A stretch of 64,000 bases of DNA from Eubacterium maltosivorans (GCF_002441855.2 NZ_CP029487.1:3646349-3710348); one strand, 5' to 3'; counted from the stretch's first letter, positions 32,254 to 41,468 are shown. The notes: a model not told the origin generated them from the sequence alone. Made by a program: numbers and translations.

Positions 32254-34649
32254 AAATAAAAACGCTGATACTGACATCTTTTGGAAAATTTAAGGACCGG
32301 GTCATTGAGGTTGACGATGGGTTTAACCTGGTCTATGGTGAAAACGAAGCTGGAAAATCCACGGTGCAGCACTTTATTGAAGGGATGCTGTTCGGGTTTT
32401 ACAAGCCCTACCGCAAAAAGCGGACCTACTCCGAGGAGTTCGAGCGCTTTAAGCCATGGGGCAGTGACACCTACTGCGGCGCCATGGTCATGGAGCAGGA
32501 CGACGGCCGGGAAATCCGGATTGAGCGCGACTTTCTGAAAAAGCAGGACGGGGTTAAAATTTATGACAACGTCACCGGGGAGGACATCACCGCCCTTTAT
32601 CCCTACGATAACGTCACCCGGCAGAATCTGCCGCTGGGCGATCTGAAGATTAACTCTGTGGTGTATAATAACACCGTGAACATCAAGCAGATGGCCTCCG
32701 CCTCCGATGCCGACCTGGCAAAGGAAGTGAACGACCGCCTCATTGAGCTGGGAACCGCCCAGAAGGAGGAGATCTCGCTCAACCGCGTCATGGGCTATCT
32801 GGAAAATAAGAAAAAATCCATCGGAAACTATGGCCAGAGCAAATCCAACTACGGTATGGCCGTGCGGGAGCTTAAGGATCTGGAGCGGGCACTGGACGAG
32901 GGCGAGCGTGTCTACAATGTGATTCAGAAAAACCAGAAGCGTATCCAGCAGTATAAGAAAAAAATCGAGGCAGCCCAGAGCAAATGCCGGAACCAGTCCG
33001 AAAAAACACAGGCCAAGACCCGCGAGGAGCTTAAAAACATGCGTGAAAAGGTCCGTGAGATCAGAAGCGAGGGTGAGGCGCTCAGCAGCCGCCTGGCAGA
33101 GCTTGAAAAATACGAGGACTTTGACACCCGCACCTACGGGCGGCTTAAAATCTTGCAGAGCAATCTGGAAGGGGCCGGGGAGCGCATCAAGACGCTGTCC
33201 CGCGAAATTGAAGCGCTTGAGAGCAAATGTCAGGATATTACCGGCCGCTGCAACCGCATTAAGCGCAGCCTGAAGGGGCTGAGCCGCAACGAGGTGCAGA
33301 TGGATTATCAGAAGTACCAGTACGCGCTGGAAAACCCCAGCGTGATCGAGCGGGAGCAGGAGCATATTGAAGTGCAGGTCTCTACCCTGAACCGGGTATC
33401 CAACGGCATGCTCATTCTGCTCATGGTGCTGGGCGCCATTCTGGTGCTGGTCACCGCCATTAATCCGGGGAACTTTCTCACCGGCGCAGTGCTGGTATTT
33501 GTGAACTTCCTGGGCTGGTTTTTGGGACTGGGCGGCGCGGCTCTGATGATCTACAAAATGAAATCACCGGGCGGTCTGGAGCCTGAAACTGCGGAGGACA
33601 TGCAGGAGGAATACGATGAGGTGCCGCTGAGTGCTGTGGAAGCCATTTTGCAGAAATACGGCAAAAATACTCCGGAAGAATATGAAGCTTTTGTGCGTAA
33701 GGCCGAGGAAATTTTTAACCGTCTTGACAAGCTGACCATGGATGAAAATGTGTTCCTCACACAGGTTGAGAACAAGAAAAAAGAGCTGGAAGAGGTTCTC
33801 GACAACCAGGCAAGCTTTGAAATGGAGCTGAGCGAAGAGCTGGAAGAGGCCGGTGTGGAAAACATCGAAGCCTACAACGAGGGCTGCCAGTATAAAAGTG
33901 AGCTTGAAAAGGTCCGGGCAGAGCTTGCGGCCAATAAGCGCCTTTACGATGAGCTGGGCGGCGGCAATATGATTAAGGTTGACCCCGACGCCGGTGAGGA
34001 GGACAATCCTGTTATCATGGTGGCGCCGGACGGTGAAAAGATCCGCGCCCGCGAAGCGCTGCTGGCCTTTAACCAGGAGGTTTCCAGGCTTCAGGGTGAA
34101 AACAGCATGCTCATCAGCAGTGTGAGCAATCCGGTGGAAACCCGGGAAAAAATCGAAACCCTTAAAAATCAGATCAGTGAATATGAAGAAGACCTCCGGG
34201 CCTGCGATATGGCGCTGGATATCTTCGGCCGGCTCTCCAAGGAAACGCATTATGACTGCGCGCCGGTGCTCAATGATAAAATCGGCGATGTGCTGCACAG
34301 CATCACCCGTAAATATAAGGAAGTTAAAATTGATGACAAGCTTCAGGTGAGGGTTGTGAGCCCGGAAAACGGCGATCTTCTGGATATTGAGAAGCTGAGC
34401 GGCGGCACCATCGACCAGATTTACTTTGCGCTGCGCTTTGGCGTGGGCAATGTGCTTGAATTTGACAAATCCCTGCCCTTTGTGCTGGACGACCCGTTTG
34501 TGCAGTATGATCTGGCGAGAAAAACCGAAGCGGTACGCTTTCTCTGGAATATCAGCCAGGGACAGCAGGTTCTGCTGTTTACCTGCAGCGGCGATGAAAA
34601 ACGGATTCTGGACCATAATGAGCTGAGCTACAGCGGCATTATTTTATGA
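32250..34649 (+). CDS. SMC-like ATPase, SbcC/YhaN-type
   Basis: 799 residues. Walker A is NLVYGENEAGKSTVQ near residue 28. Long coiled-coil segments lie at about 200-360 and 470-560. The ABC signature appears as LSGGTIDQIYFALRFG near 715 and Walker B as LPFVLDDPF near 745. It should form an Rad50-like partner for the upstream nuclease. Between about 385 and 435 there are two hydrophobic segments (MLILLMVLGAILVLV, then VNFLGWFLGLGGAALMIY), as in YhaN proteins, so the complex is probably bound to the membrane. Its cellular substrate is unknown. Confidence 0.83.
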   Translation: MKIKTLILTSFGKFKDRVIEVDDGFNLVYGENEAGKSTVQHFIEGMLFGFYKPYRKKRTYSEEFERFKPWGSDTYCGAMVMEQDDGREIRIERDFLKKQDGVKIYDNVTGEDITALYPYDNVTRQNLPLGDLKINSVVYNNTVNIKQMASASDADLAKEVNDRLIELGTAQKEEISLNRVMGYLENKKKSIGNYGQSKSNYGMAVRELKDLERALDEGERVYNVIQKNQKRIQQYKKKIEAAQSKCRNQSEKTQAKTREELKNMREKVREIRSEGEALSSRLAELEKYEDFDTRTYGRLKILQSNLEGAGERIKTLSREIEALESKCQDITGRCNRIKRSLKGLSRNEVQMDYQKYQYALENPSVIEREQEHIEVQVSTLNRVSNGMLILLMVLGAILVLVTAINPGNFLTGAVLVFVNFLGWFLGLGGAALMIYKMKSPGGLEPETAEDMQEEYDEVPLSAVEAILQKYGKNTPEEYEAFVRKAEEIFNRLDKLTMDENVFLTQVENKKKELEEVLDNQASFEMELSEELEEAGVENIEAYNEGCQYKSELEKVRAELAANKRLYDELGGGNMIKVDPDAGEEDNPVIMVAPDGEKIRAREALLAFNQEVSRLQGENSMLISSVSNPVETREKIETLKNQISEYEEDLRACDMALDIFGRLSKETHYDCAPVLNDKIGDVLHSITRKYKEVKIDDKLQVRVVSPENGDLLDIEKLSGGTIDQIYFALRFGVGNVLEFDKSLPFVLDDPFVQYDLARKTEAVRFLWNISQGQQVLLFTCSGDEKRILDHNELSYSGIIL

Positions 34650-34662
34650 CGCCAGGGCCAAA

Positions 34663-34700
34663 GGGGCGTGTGTTTTACGTCTGTGTGAAAAACATGCCCC
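34663..34700 (+). other. Intergenic hairpin without T tract
   Basis: GGGGCGTGTGTTTT pairs imperfectly with AAAACATGCCCC. There is no T run, so it is a weak terminator candidate or an RNA-processing structure between the YhaN-like gene and the DRTGG gene. Confidence 0.3.
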
Positions 34701-34761
34701 TGAGCCCCAAAGGCATCACACGACCAAATATCTTTAAGTAATTTTTGAGGGGAGAACAAAA

Positions 34762-35121
34762 ATGAAGTTACAGGAAGTCAAGGAACTACTGAACGCACGG
34801 GTTTTAACAGGAGAAGAGCATCTGGATGAGGATGTGTACGTAGCCTGCGGCTGCGACCTCATGAGCGATGTGCTTCGGTACGCCAAGGAGGATGGCATAC
34901 TGCTCACCGGGCTTGTGAACAAGCAGGTTTTTAATACCGTGGACATGGCAAACATGCACAGCATTGTTTTTGTCAGAAGCAAGGTGCCGGGTGAGGAGCT
35001 GCTGGAAATGGCCGAGGACATTGACATGCTGATCATGACCACCGATTACCCGCTGTTTGAATCCTGCGGAATCTTATACCACAACGGACTTAAGGGGGCA
35101 ATACCGAAAAATGAGCTATGA
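34762..35121 (+). CDS. DRTGG-domain protein, first of the hydrogenase-linked signalling genes
   Basis: 119 residues with a GAGGGGAG RBS. The whole protein fits a DRTGG domain (MKLQEVKELLNARVLTG, then VYVACGCDLMSDVLRYAKED, ending SCGILYHNGLKGAIP). DRTGG domains occur with CBS domains and in phosphotransacetylase N-terminal parts, and are thought to bind ligands or mediate contacts. Stand-alone copies are common beside [FeFe] hydrogenase genes, as here. It overlaps the ATPase gene by 11 bases. A second divergent copy lies at 36907. Confidence 0.75.
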   Translation: MKLQEVKELLNARVLTGEEHLDEDVYVACGCDLMSDVLRYAKEDGILLTGLVNKQVFNTVDMANMHSIVFVRSKVPGEELLEMAEDIDMLIMTTDYPLFESCGILYHNGLKGAIPKNEL

Positions 35122-35527
35122 ATTGGTATTTGATGTAGAAAAGGGAGATTTTGAAAAGGCCGGTGAGGCTTCACGCAAAATAAAGCGGAGCCTCCAGCAG
35201 CTCGGCATCAGCAGCAAGGTGATCCGCCATATCGCCATTGCCGGATATGAGGGCGAGATGAATATCGCCATCCATTCCGACGGCGGGCAGATCATTTTAG
35301 AGGTGGATGAAAACGCTGTAACCCTGCGTCTGGAGGATGTGGGGCCAGGGATTCCCAATGTGGATCTGGCGATGACCGAGGGATGGTCAACCGCCAGTGA
35401 CAAGGTCCGTGAAATGGGCTTTGGCGCAGGGATGGGGCTGCCGAATATGGAAAAAAATGCAGATGACTTTGAGATACATTCAAAGGTAGGAGAAGGAACA
35501 AAAATAAAGATGTATTTCAAATTGTAA
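35111..35527 (+). CDS. RsbW-like ATP-binding protein (anti-sigma kinase type)
   Basis: Start ATG 35111 inside the end of the DRTGG gene. 138 residues forming a GHKL/HATPase_c fold: KVIRHIAIAGYEGEMNIAIHS is the N-box helix, LEDVGPGIPNVDLA the G1 box, and GFGAGMGLPNMEKNAD the G2 box. It has no histidine phosphoacceptor domain, so it should be a serine kinase of the RsbW/SpoIIAB type or a simple ATP switch. No sigma factor or antagonist STAS protein is encoded nearby, so its partner may be the DRTGG or HydS-like neighbour. Confidence 0.75.
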   Translation: MSYELVFDVEKGDFEKAGEASRKIKRSLQQLGISSKVIRHIAIAGYEGEMNIAIHSDGGQIILEVDENAVTLRLEDVGPGIPNVDLAMTEGWSTASDKVREMGFGAGMGLPNMEKNADDFEIHSKVGEGTKIKMYFKL

Positions 35528-35551
35528 AATCTGGGGGATGAGGTGAAACTG

Positions 35552-36910
35552 ATGGATAAATTAATGCATTCGGTGTATCTGGATAAAGACAAGTGCCTGG
35601 GGTGCACAACCTGTCTGAGATCCTGTCCGACCGGCGCTATCCGCGTGCGGGAGGGCAAGGCCAAGATCATCGAGTCAAAGTGCATTGACTGTGGCGAGTG
35701 TATCCGGGTCTGCCCGCACCACGCGAAAATGGCAAAAACCGATCCGCTCTCCAAAATCAAGGACTATAAGTACACGGTCGCCATTCCGGCGCCGACGCTG
35801 CTGGGGCAGTTTAAGATGAAATACTCCATCGACCGCATTTTATCAGCGCTCAAATCACTGGGCTTTGACGAAATTGTGGAGGTGGCCTTTGGCGCCGAGA
35901 TCATCGGCCGGGCCATCAAGTATGAGTTTACAGCCAAACACTATCCGAAGCCGATGATTTCATCGGCCTGTCCGGCGGTGGCGAAGCTGATTCAGGTGCG
36001 TTTTCCGGAGCTGACAGGCAACATTAACCGGCTGAAGGCGCCCATGGGGCTGACCGCGAGGATTACGCGAAAACGTTTGATTGAGAGTAAAAAACTCAGG
36101 AGTGAGGATATCGGGATATTCTTTATAACACCCTGCGCCGCCAAGGCCACAGAGGTGAGCAACCCGCTGCCAAGCGACGATTTGTTTTCAACCATTGACG
36201 GCGCCATTGCCATCAAGGATATTTACGCGCCGCTGATGGGCGCCATGAAAACTGTCGAGGTGGAGGATGGGATTCATAATTCATCGGCTGAGGGCTTCAG
36301 CTGGGCAGTGTCCGGCGGGGAGAGCAGCTATCTGAAAAACAAAAAAGTGCTGCATGTGGACGGAATTTCCAATGTCATCAAGGTCCTTGAGGAGATTGAA
36401 AATGGCAAGCTTGACAACATCGATTTTTTTGAGGGGCTCGCCTGTCTGGGCGGCTGCGTTGGCGGCTGTCTGACCGTAGAGAATAATTTTGTGGCCAAAA
36501 TGTATATTGAGGAGAGAGCTAAGCTGGAGCGCATGGATTCCCATAAGCATCTGGAGGAGGCCTATATCAAAAACCTGTACAATACCGGCATGATGCATCA
36601 GAAGGAAAAGCTGATGCCGCGCGGCCCCAAGCCTCTGGATGAGGATATGGGAGAGGCCATCAAAAAAATGCATGCCATCGAGGAACTGGAAGCCAAACTT
36701 CCGGGGCTGGACTGCGGCTCCTGCGGCGCGCCGGGCTGCCGGGCGCTGGCCGAGGACATCGTTATGGGCAATGCCCGTGAGATTGACTGTGTCTTCGTTT
36801 TGAAGGACCGTGTTCTGGAGCTTTCAAAGCTCACAAGTGAACTGCTTCAAGTGGGGCATCCCATGAAGAATAAAAATGAAAATAATGAGGAAACCGAGGA
36901 GGAAAAATGA
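35552..36910 (+). CDS. Putative sensory [FeFe] hydrogenase (HydS-like)
   Basis: ATG 35552 is chosen for the GAGGTG RBS; a GTG three codons earlier is possible. 452 residues. Two ferredoxin clusters (CLGCTTCLRSCP, CIDCGECIRVCP) at the N-terminus precede an H-cluster domain and a C-terminal Fe-S domain (LDCGSCGAPGCRALAED). The H-cluster loops are altered: L1 reads SSACPAVAKL in place of TSCCPxW, L2 ITPCAAKATE is kept, and L3 GLACLGGCVGGC is kept in its cysteines. The proton-shuttle Cys of L1 is Ala, so a sensor rather than a catalyst is likely. Placed before the main hydrogenase operon, it may report hydrogen or redox state. Confidence 0.75.
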   Translation: MDKLMHSVYLDKDKCLGCTTCLRSCPTGAIRVREGKAKIIESKCIDCGECIRVCPHHAKMAKTDPLSKIKDYKYTVAIPAPTLLGQFKMKYSIDRILSALKSLGFDEIVEVAFGAEIIGRAIKYEFTAKHYPKPMISSACPAVAKLIQVRFPELTGNINRLKAPMGLTARITRKRLIESKKLRSEDIGIFFITPCAAKATEVSNPLPSDDLFSTIDGAIAIKDIYAPLMGAMKTVEVEDGIHNSSAEGFSWAVSGGESSYLKNKKVLHVDGISNVIKVLEEIENGKLDNIDFFEGLACLGGCVGGCLTVENNFVAKMYIEERAKLERMDSHKHLEEAYIKNLYNTGMMHQKEKLMPRGPKPLDEDMGEAIKKMHAIEELEAKLPGLDCGSCGAPGCRALAEDIVMGNAREIDCVFVLKDRVLELSKLTSELLQVGHPMKNKNENNEETEEEK

Positions 36911-37239
36911 ACGTAAAAGAACTGCTGGCGGACGAACGCTTTGTCTGCGCCAACGATACTGTATCCCTGGACCGTGAGATCGAGAGCGGCTACGTGGGCG
37001 ACCTGCTGAGCTGGGTGATGGCCAATGCGGATAATAACTGCGCGTGGGTGACGATCCAGACGCACATGAATATCATCGCTGTGGCGACACTTTTAGAGAT
37101 GGCCTGCATTATTATTCCTGAGGGCGCGGAAATTGAAGAAGACACCCTGGCCAAGGCTACGGAGGAAAATATTCCGATCATTACCACTGAAATGAACGCT
37201 TATCAGGTTTGTACCTTCCTGGGAGAAAAAGGCATCTGA
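36907..37239 (+). CDS. Second DRTGG-like domain protein
   Basis: 110 residues, start overlapping the HydS-like stop by 4 bases. The sequence MNVKELLADERFVCANDTVS, then GYVGDLLSWVMANADNNCAW, resembles a stand-alone DRTGG domain and is a distant paralog of the gene at 34762 (shared GDLLSxVM/MSDVLRYA position and an ITTEMNAYQVCTFLGEKGI end). It probably acts with its neighbours in a redox-linked signalling module; the ligand is unknown. Confidence 0.65.
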   Translation: MNVKELLADERFVCANDTVSLDREIESGYVGDLLSWVMANADNNCAWVTIQTHMNIIAVATLLEMACIIIPEGAEIEEDTLAKATEENIPIITTEMNAYQVCTFLGEKGI

Positions 37240-37240
37240 A

Positions 37241-37963
37241 ATGAGCACTGTCGCCATTGATCTGCACATGCACTCTGTCCTGTCACCTTGCGGCGATATG
37301 GGCATGACCCCTAACAACATCGTGGGCATGGCTCTGCTGAAGGAGGTTGACTACATTGCGCTGACCGATCATAATACCGCTAAAAACCTGCCCGCCCTTT
37401 TTGAAGTGGCAAAGGGCGAGGGCCTGTGCGTGCTGCCGGGCATCGAGGTAACCACCAAGGAGGAAGCCCATATTCTGGCATATTTTGATACCCTGGAGGG
37501 TGCGATGGCGCTGGATGCCATCTTGTATGAGCATCTGCCGGATATCCCCAATAAACCCGATTATTTTGGCCCACAGTACATTTTAGACGCTGAGGATGAG
37601 ATTACCGGTGAAGTGGACAAGCTGCTGATCTCAGCGACGGATATTGGCATTGATGAGCTGGCCGAAATGGTTAAGCCGCTGGGCGGGATTATCGTACCAG
37701 CCCACATCGACAGGAAATCCTACAGTATTATGGTATCACTGGGGTTTATCCCGCCGGATCTGCCGGTAAAGACTGTGGAACTGTCCAAGGCAACGACTGT
37801 GGAAGAGGCAAAAAAGAAGTTTCGTTTTTTCAGGGAATACCAGTTTATTCACGGCTCCGACGCCCATCAGCTGGAGGACATGGCCGAACGTGAATATTTC
37901 ATTGATCTGCCAGATTTAAGAAAATCCACTTTGATTGAATATTTAGGCGGAACAACAGAATAA
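37241..37963 (+). CDS. PHP-domain phosphoesterase
   Basis: 240 residues. Metal-binding motifs of the PHP family are clear: IDLHMHSVLSPCGD near residue 6, IALTDHNTAKN near 40, PGIEVTTKEEAHILAYF near 66, PAHIDR near 155 and HGSDAHQLED near 205. PHP proteins hydrolyse phosphoesters (nucleotides, histidinol phosphate, pApA). Copies like this recur next to group C [FeFe] hydrogenases, where they may remove a nucleotide signal or phosphate. It starts one base after the DRTGG gene and ends the operon before a terminator. Confidence 0.8.
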   Translation: MSTVAIDLHMHSVLSPCGDMGMTPNNIVGMALLKEVDYIALTDHNTAKNLPALFEVAKGEGLCVLPGIEVTTKEEAHILAYFDTLEGAMALDAILYEHLPDIPNKPDYFGPQYILDAEDEITGEVDKLLISATDIGIDELAEMVKPLGGIIVPAHIDRKSYSIMVSLGFIPPDLPVKTVELSKATTVEEAKKKFRFFREYQFIHGSDAHQLEDMAEREYFIDLPDLRKSTLIEYLGGTTE

Positions 37964-37990
37964 AGGTAAAAAATTGCTATTTTGAAAGCG

Positions 37991-38019
37991 CCTGAAAAAA
38001 ACAGTTCTGTTTTTTTAGG
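37991..38019 (+). terminator. Terminator of the sensory operon
   Basis: CCTGAAAAAAACAG and CTGTTTTTTTAGG pair around a TT loop. The T-rich 3' arm makes it a plausible intrinsic terminator after the PHP gene. Confidence 0.6.
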
Positions 38020-38122
38020 GTCAAAAATGGGAAAGAGTAATATTTTAACTTGTATATACTGGTATTTTCTTGTTCGAACGTGTTCTTAAGCTAATATTTA
38101 AGGTAAAAGATTACATTTAAAA

Positions 38123-38155
38123 ATGTTAAGTAAATAACGAAGACTGTGCTATAAT
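38123..38155 (+). promoter_or_regulatory. Promoter of the hyd operon with Rex-like operator
   Basis: TATAAT lies at 38150-38155. The sequence ATGTTAAGTAAATAACGA (38123-38140), covering the -35 position (TTAAGT, 38126-38131), matches the Rex consensus TTGTTAANNNNTTAACAA at 11 of 14 defined positions. Rex responds to the NADH/NAD ratio and often controls hydrogenase genes, which would suit an NADH-coupled enzyme. Confidence 0.5.
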
Positions 38156-38212
38156 AGAATAGTAAAAATTGAGCAATAAATGAGGATTGCGAAAACAAGA
38201 GGAGGATTTAAG

Positions 38213-38683
38213 TTGGCTGAATTAGTACCTATTGACAATTTGGATGTTGTAAAGGAAATCGTTGCTGAACACCGTGACGTTCCAGGCTGTCTGATGCAGA
38301 TTCTGCAGGAAACACAGGAAAAATACGGTTATCTGCCCATCGAGCTGCAGCAAACCATTGCAGATGAACTCGATATTCCTTTAACAGAAGTGTATGGGGT
38401 AGCAACATTTTACTCCCAGTTTACCTTAAAGCCAAAGGGCAAGTACAAAATTGGCGTCTGTTTGGGGACAGCGTGCTATGTAAAAGGCTCTCAGGCTATT
38501 CTGGACAAGGTTACCGATACCCTTGGTCTGGCTGTTGGCGACACCACAGAGGACGGCAAGTTCTCAGTCGACGCAACGCGTTGTGTAGGCGCCTGCGGTC
38601 TGGCTCCGGTTATGAGTATCAATGAAGATGTCTACGGACGCTTGAGTGTAAACGAAGTAAAAGACATTCTCGCAAAATACTGA
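38213..38683 (+). CDS. hydC: Electron-bifurcating hydrogenase, NuoE-like subunit
   Basis: The TTG at 38213 has AGGAGG seven bases before it; the ATG at 38180 has none and sits inside the leader. 156 residues, homologous to NuoE: the [2Fe-2S] cysteines are in VCLGTACYVKG and RCVGACGLAPVM. The helical N-terminus (VPGCLMQILQETQEKYGYLP) is typical. In the HydABC complex this small subunit relays electrons near the NAD site of HydB. First gene of the hydC-E-D-B-A operon. Confidence 0.9.
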   Translation: MAELVPIDNLDVVKEIVAEHRDVPGCLMQILQETQEKYGYLPIELQQTIADELDIPLTEVYGVATFYSQFTLKPKGKYKIGVCLGTACYVKGSQAILDKVTDTLGLAVGDTTEDGKFSVDATRCVGACGLAPVMSINEDVYGRLSVNEVKDILAKY

Positions 38684-38696
38684 TTAGGGCTTAACC

Positions 38697-39245
38697 ATGA
38701 AAGAGTTATCGCTGCATATACTGGACATTACACAGAATTCCATTCGGGCGGGCGCAAGTCTGGTAAAATTAACCATTAATGAAAACGTAGACGATAATCT
38801 GCTTGAGATTATCATTGAGGATAATGGTAAGGGAATACCAGCCGATAAGCTGCCAAATATTACCGATCCTTTTGTAACCACGCGGACCACAAGGCGTGTA
38901 GGCCTTGGTCTTTCGCTGTTTAAGGATGCGGCCGAAGGCTGTGACGGCCGGTTTGAGATCCAGTCAGAGGAAAATGTAGGAACGCGGGTTTACGCATCTT
39001 TCGCCTATGACCACATTGACCGGATGCCGCTGGGAAATATGCCCGACAGTGTTATCACCATGCTCATGTCCTTTGGGGAGGCTGAGCTTGTATATGTACA
39101 GAGGTATAACGAGCGTGAATTTGTATTTGACTCAAGAGAGATCAAGGAGATTCTCGGGGAAGACAGCCTCATGAATGATCCGGATGTTTTAAACTGGATC
39201 AGGGGCTATGTTGAAGAAGGACTCGAAGAAATTACGGAGGAGTAA
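38697..39245 (+). CDS. Histidine-kinase-like ATPase of the hyd operon (HydE-type)
   Basis: 182 residues. A GHKL ATPase domain with N-box LDITQNSIRAGASLVKL, G1 box IIEDNGKGIP and G2 box GVGLGLSLFKDA-like (RRVGLGLSLF) occupies the first 110 residues. There is no dimerisation/His phosphotransfer domain and no membrane segment. The C-terminal 70 residues are unknown. Genes of this kind sit between hydC and hydD in acetogen operons and are not part of the catalytic core. A kinase or assembly role is possible. It starts 13 bases after hydC. Confidence 0.75.
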   Translation: MKELSLHILDITQNSIRAGASLVKLTINENVDDNLLEIIIEDNGKGIPADKLPNITDPFVTTRTTRRVGLGLSLFKDAAEGCDGRFEIQSEENVGTRVYASFAYDHIDRMPLGNMPDSVITMLMSFGEAELVYVQRYNEREFVFDSREIKEILGEDSLMNDPDVLNWIRGYVEEGLEEITEE

Positions 39246-39246
39246 A

Positions 39247-39645
39247 ATGAAGAAATCCTTAGAAGAATTAAAAGCGATCAGAAGCAAGAAACTTGAAGAA
39301 ATTAATCTGAGAAAAGGCAAAGATGGCTACCGTGTGGTTGTTGGGATGGCAACCTGTGGGATCGCCGCCGGTGCCAGACCTGTTATGGTCAAATTAATGG
39401 AAGAAGTGGAAACACAGGGCTTAAAGGACGTTACCGTTGCCCAGACTGGCTGTATTGGCGTTTGCCGTCTTGAACCCATTGTCGAAGTTTACAATCCGGA
39501 AGGTGAAAAGGTTACCTATGTCAAAATGACGCCGGAAAAAGTACAGCGCATTGTGGACGAACATCTGAAAAACGGCAAAGTAGTCGAAGAATACACCATG
39601 ACCATCGTTGACGGAAAAGTCATCGAACCCGTCAAACAGGCATAA
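39247..39645 (+). CDS. hydD: Thioredoxin-like [2Fe-2S] subunit of the hydrogenase
   Basis: ATG 39247 follows GGAGGAG; the longer frame from 39208 lies inside the preceding gene. 132 residues with a basic, coiled N-terminus and a thioredoxin-like ferredoxin domain: ATCGIAAGARPVMVKL and TGCIGVCRLEPIVEV give the four cysteines (CxnC and CxxxC). It equals the HydD subunit copurified with the Acetobacterium hydrogenase, where its role is not settled. It is also homologous to the N-terminal part of HydB, suggesting duplication. Confidence 0.8.
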   Translation: MKKSLEELKAIRSKKLEEINLRKGKDGYRVVVGMATCGIAAGARPVMVKLMEEVETQGLKDVTVAQTGCIGVCRLEPIVEVYNPEGEKVTYVKMTPEKVQRIVDEHLKNGKVVEEYTMTIVDGKVIEPVKQA

Positions 39646-39657
39646 GGAGGAAGGTAA

Positions 39658-41457
39658 ATGGCTTTTAAACGCTCGCAGATTCTGCTTTGTGGTGGGACTG
39701 GCTGTACATCTTCCGGCTCCCAGACACTGGTAAAAGAATTCAAAAAAGAACTGATCAAACATGAATTAATGGACGAAGTTGAACTTGTCATAACGGGTTG
39801 TTTTGGCCTGTGTGAGCTTGGTCCTGTTGTAATCGTATATCCTGAAGGCACTTTCTACAGCCGTGTCGAACCAAGTGATATTCCAGAACTGGTTGAAGAA
39901 CATTTGGTAAAAGGCCGTCCGCTGGAAAGACTGATCTACTCCGAAAAGAAAGAAGGCGAACATCCGCTTTCAATCAATGAACTCGGTTTTTATAAAAAAC
40001 AGAAACGTATTGCGCTTGCCAACTGCGGCGTTATCGACCCTGAAGACATTGAAGAATATATTGCTTTTGACGGTTATATGGCCCTCGAAAAGGTACTGTT
40101 CAAAATGACGCCTCAGGAAGTTATCGACGAAGTCAAGGCTTCCGGACTCCGCGGCCGTGGGGGCGGCGGTTTCCCAACTGGTTTAAAATGGCAGTTCGCT
40201 TACAACGCTGATTCACCGGACGGGGTAAAATTCGTAGCCTGTAACGCCGATGAAGGTGACCCTGGCGCGTTTATGGACCGTTCCGTTCTGGAAGGTGACC
40301 CGCACCGCCTTATTGAGGCCATGGCCATTGCCGCTTACGCTATCGGCGCGCAGAAAGGCTATGTCTATGTCCGTGCTGAGTACCCGATCGCTGTTAAGCG
40401 TCTCCAGATTGCCATCGACCAGGCAAAAGACTACGGCCTGCTAGGGGACAATGTCTTCGACACAGACTTCAGCTTTGATCTGGAAATCCGTCTGGGCGCC
40501 GGCGCTTTTGTCTGCGGTGAGGAAACCGCGCTCATGAACTCTGTCGAAGGTAAACGTGGCGAACCAAGACCAAGACCGCCGTTCCCGGCTAACAAGGGTC
40601 TTTTTGAACGTCCGACGGTTCTGAACAACGTTGAAACCTACGCGAATATTCCGACCATTATCTTAGAAGGTGCGGAATCCTTCGCTTCTGTTGGTACAGA
40701 AAAATCCAAAGGCACCAAGGTATTTGCCCTTGGCGGTAAAATTAACAACACCGGTCTTCTTGAAATCCCCATGGGGACAACACTCAGAGAAGTTATTTAT
40801 GAAATCGGCGGCGGTATTCCCAACGGCAAGGCCTTCAAGGCAGCCCAGACAGGCGGCCCCTCCGGCGGGTGTATCCCAAGCTCCGAGCTGGATATCCCCA
40901 TCGATTATGACAACCTCATCAGTATCGGCGCCATGATGGGCTCCGGCGGTCTCATCGTTATGGATGAAGACAACTGTATGGTTGACGTTGCCCGTTTCTT
41001 CCTCGATTTTACCCAGGACGAATCCTGTGGTAAGTGCCCGCCGTGCCGTATTGGTACAAAGCGTATGCTTGAAATCCTCGAACGTATCTGTGACGGCAAG
41101 GGTGAAGAAGGCGATATCGAACGTCTTGAAGAACTGGCAGAAGGTATCAAGGCTTCCGCGCTCTGCGGCCTGGGCCAGACAGCCCCGAACCCGGTATTAT
41201 CCACCATCAAATATTTCAGAGATGAATATGAAGCCCACATCTACGAAAAGAGATGTCCGGCCGGCGTCTGCCGTAACCTGCTGAACTATGTCATCGACGA
41301 AGAAAAATGTAAAGGCTGCGGTATCTGTGCCAAGAAGTGTCCGGGCGACGCGATCACCGGCGAAAAGAAAAAACCGCATGTTATCGACGCAGCGAAGTGC
41401 GTGAAATGTGGCGCCTGTATTGAAGCCTGCCCGTTTAACGCGATTGCGAAAGCCTGA
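39658..41457 (+). CDS. hydB: Electron-bifurcating hydrogenase, NuoF-like NAD-binding subunit
   Basis: 599 residues, RBS AAGGAGG. Domains in order: thioredoxin-like [2Fe-2S] (GTGCTSSGSQ, TGCFGLCELGP; 1-100); NuoF core with the FMN/NAD loop GLRGRGGGGFPTG near 163 and CNADEGDPGAF near 200; SLBB region; the [4Fe-4S] motif CGKCPPCRIGTKRM near 460; and two C-terminal ferredoxin clusters (CKGCGICAKKCP, CVKCGACIEACP). It binds FMN and NAD and is the site where electrons from hydrogen are split between NAD and ferredoxin. Codon use is strongly biased, as for a highly expressed gene. Confidence 0.95.
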   Translation: MAFKRSQILLCGGTGCTSSGSQTLVKEFKKELIKHELMDEVELVITGCFGLCELGPVVIVYPEGTFYSRVEPSDIPELVEEHLVKGRPLERLIYSEKKEGEHPLSINELGFYKKQKRIALANCGVIDPEDIEEYIAFDGYMALEKVLFKMTPQEVIDEVKASGLRGRGGGGFPTGLKWQFAYNADSPDGVKFVACNADEGDPGAFMDRSVLEGDPHRLIEAMAIAAYAIGAQKGYVYVRAEYPIAVKRLQIAIDQAKDYGLLGDNVFDTDFSFDLEIRLGAGAFVCGEETALMNSVEGKRGEPRPRPPFPANKGLFERPTVLNNVETYANIPTIILEGAESFASVGTEKSKGTKVFALGGKINNTGLLEIPMGTTLREVIYEIGGGIPNGKAFKAAQTGGPSGGCIPSSELDIPIDYDNLISIGAMMGSGGLIVMDEDNCMVDVARFFLDFTQDESCGKCPPCRIGTKRMLEILERICDGKGEEGDIERLEELAEGIKASALCGLGQTAPNPVLSTIKYFRDEYEAHIYEKRCPAGVCRNLLNYVIDEEKCKGCGICAKKCPGDAITGEKKKPHVIDAAKCVKCGACIEACPFNAIAKA

Positions 41458-41468
41458 TCGGAGGATAA

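Noticed and set aside
32211-33365. Minus-strand frame of 384 codons opposite the YhaN-like gene
   Set aside because: Shadow frame caused by GC-rich third positions of a coiled-coil gene; no RBS or domain.
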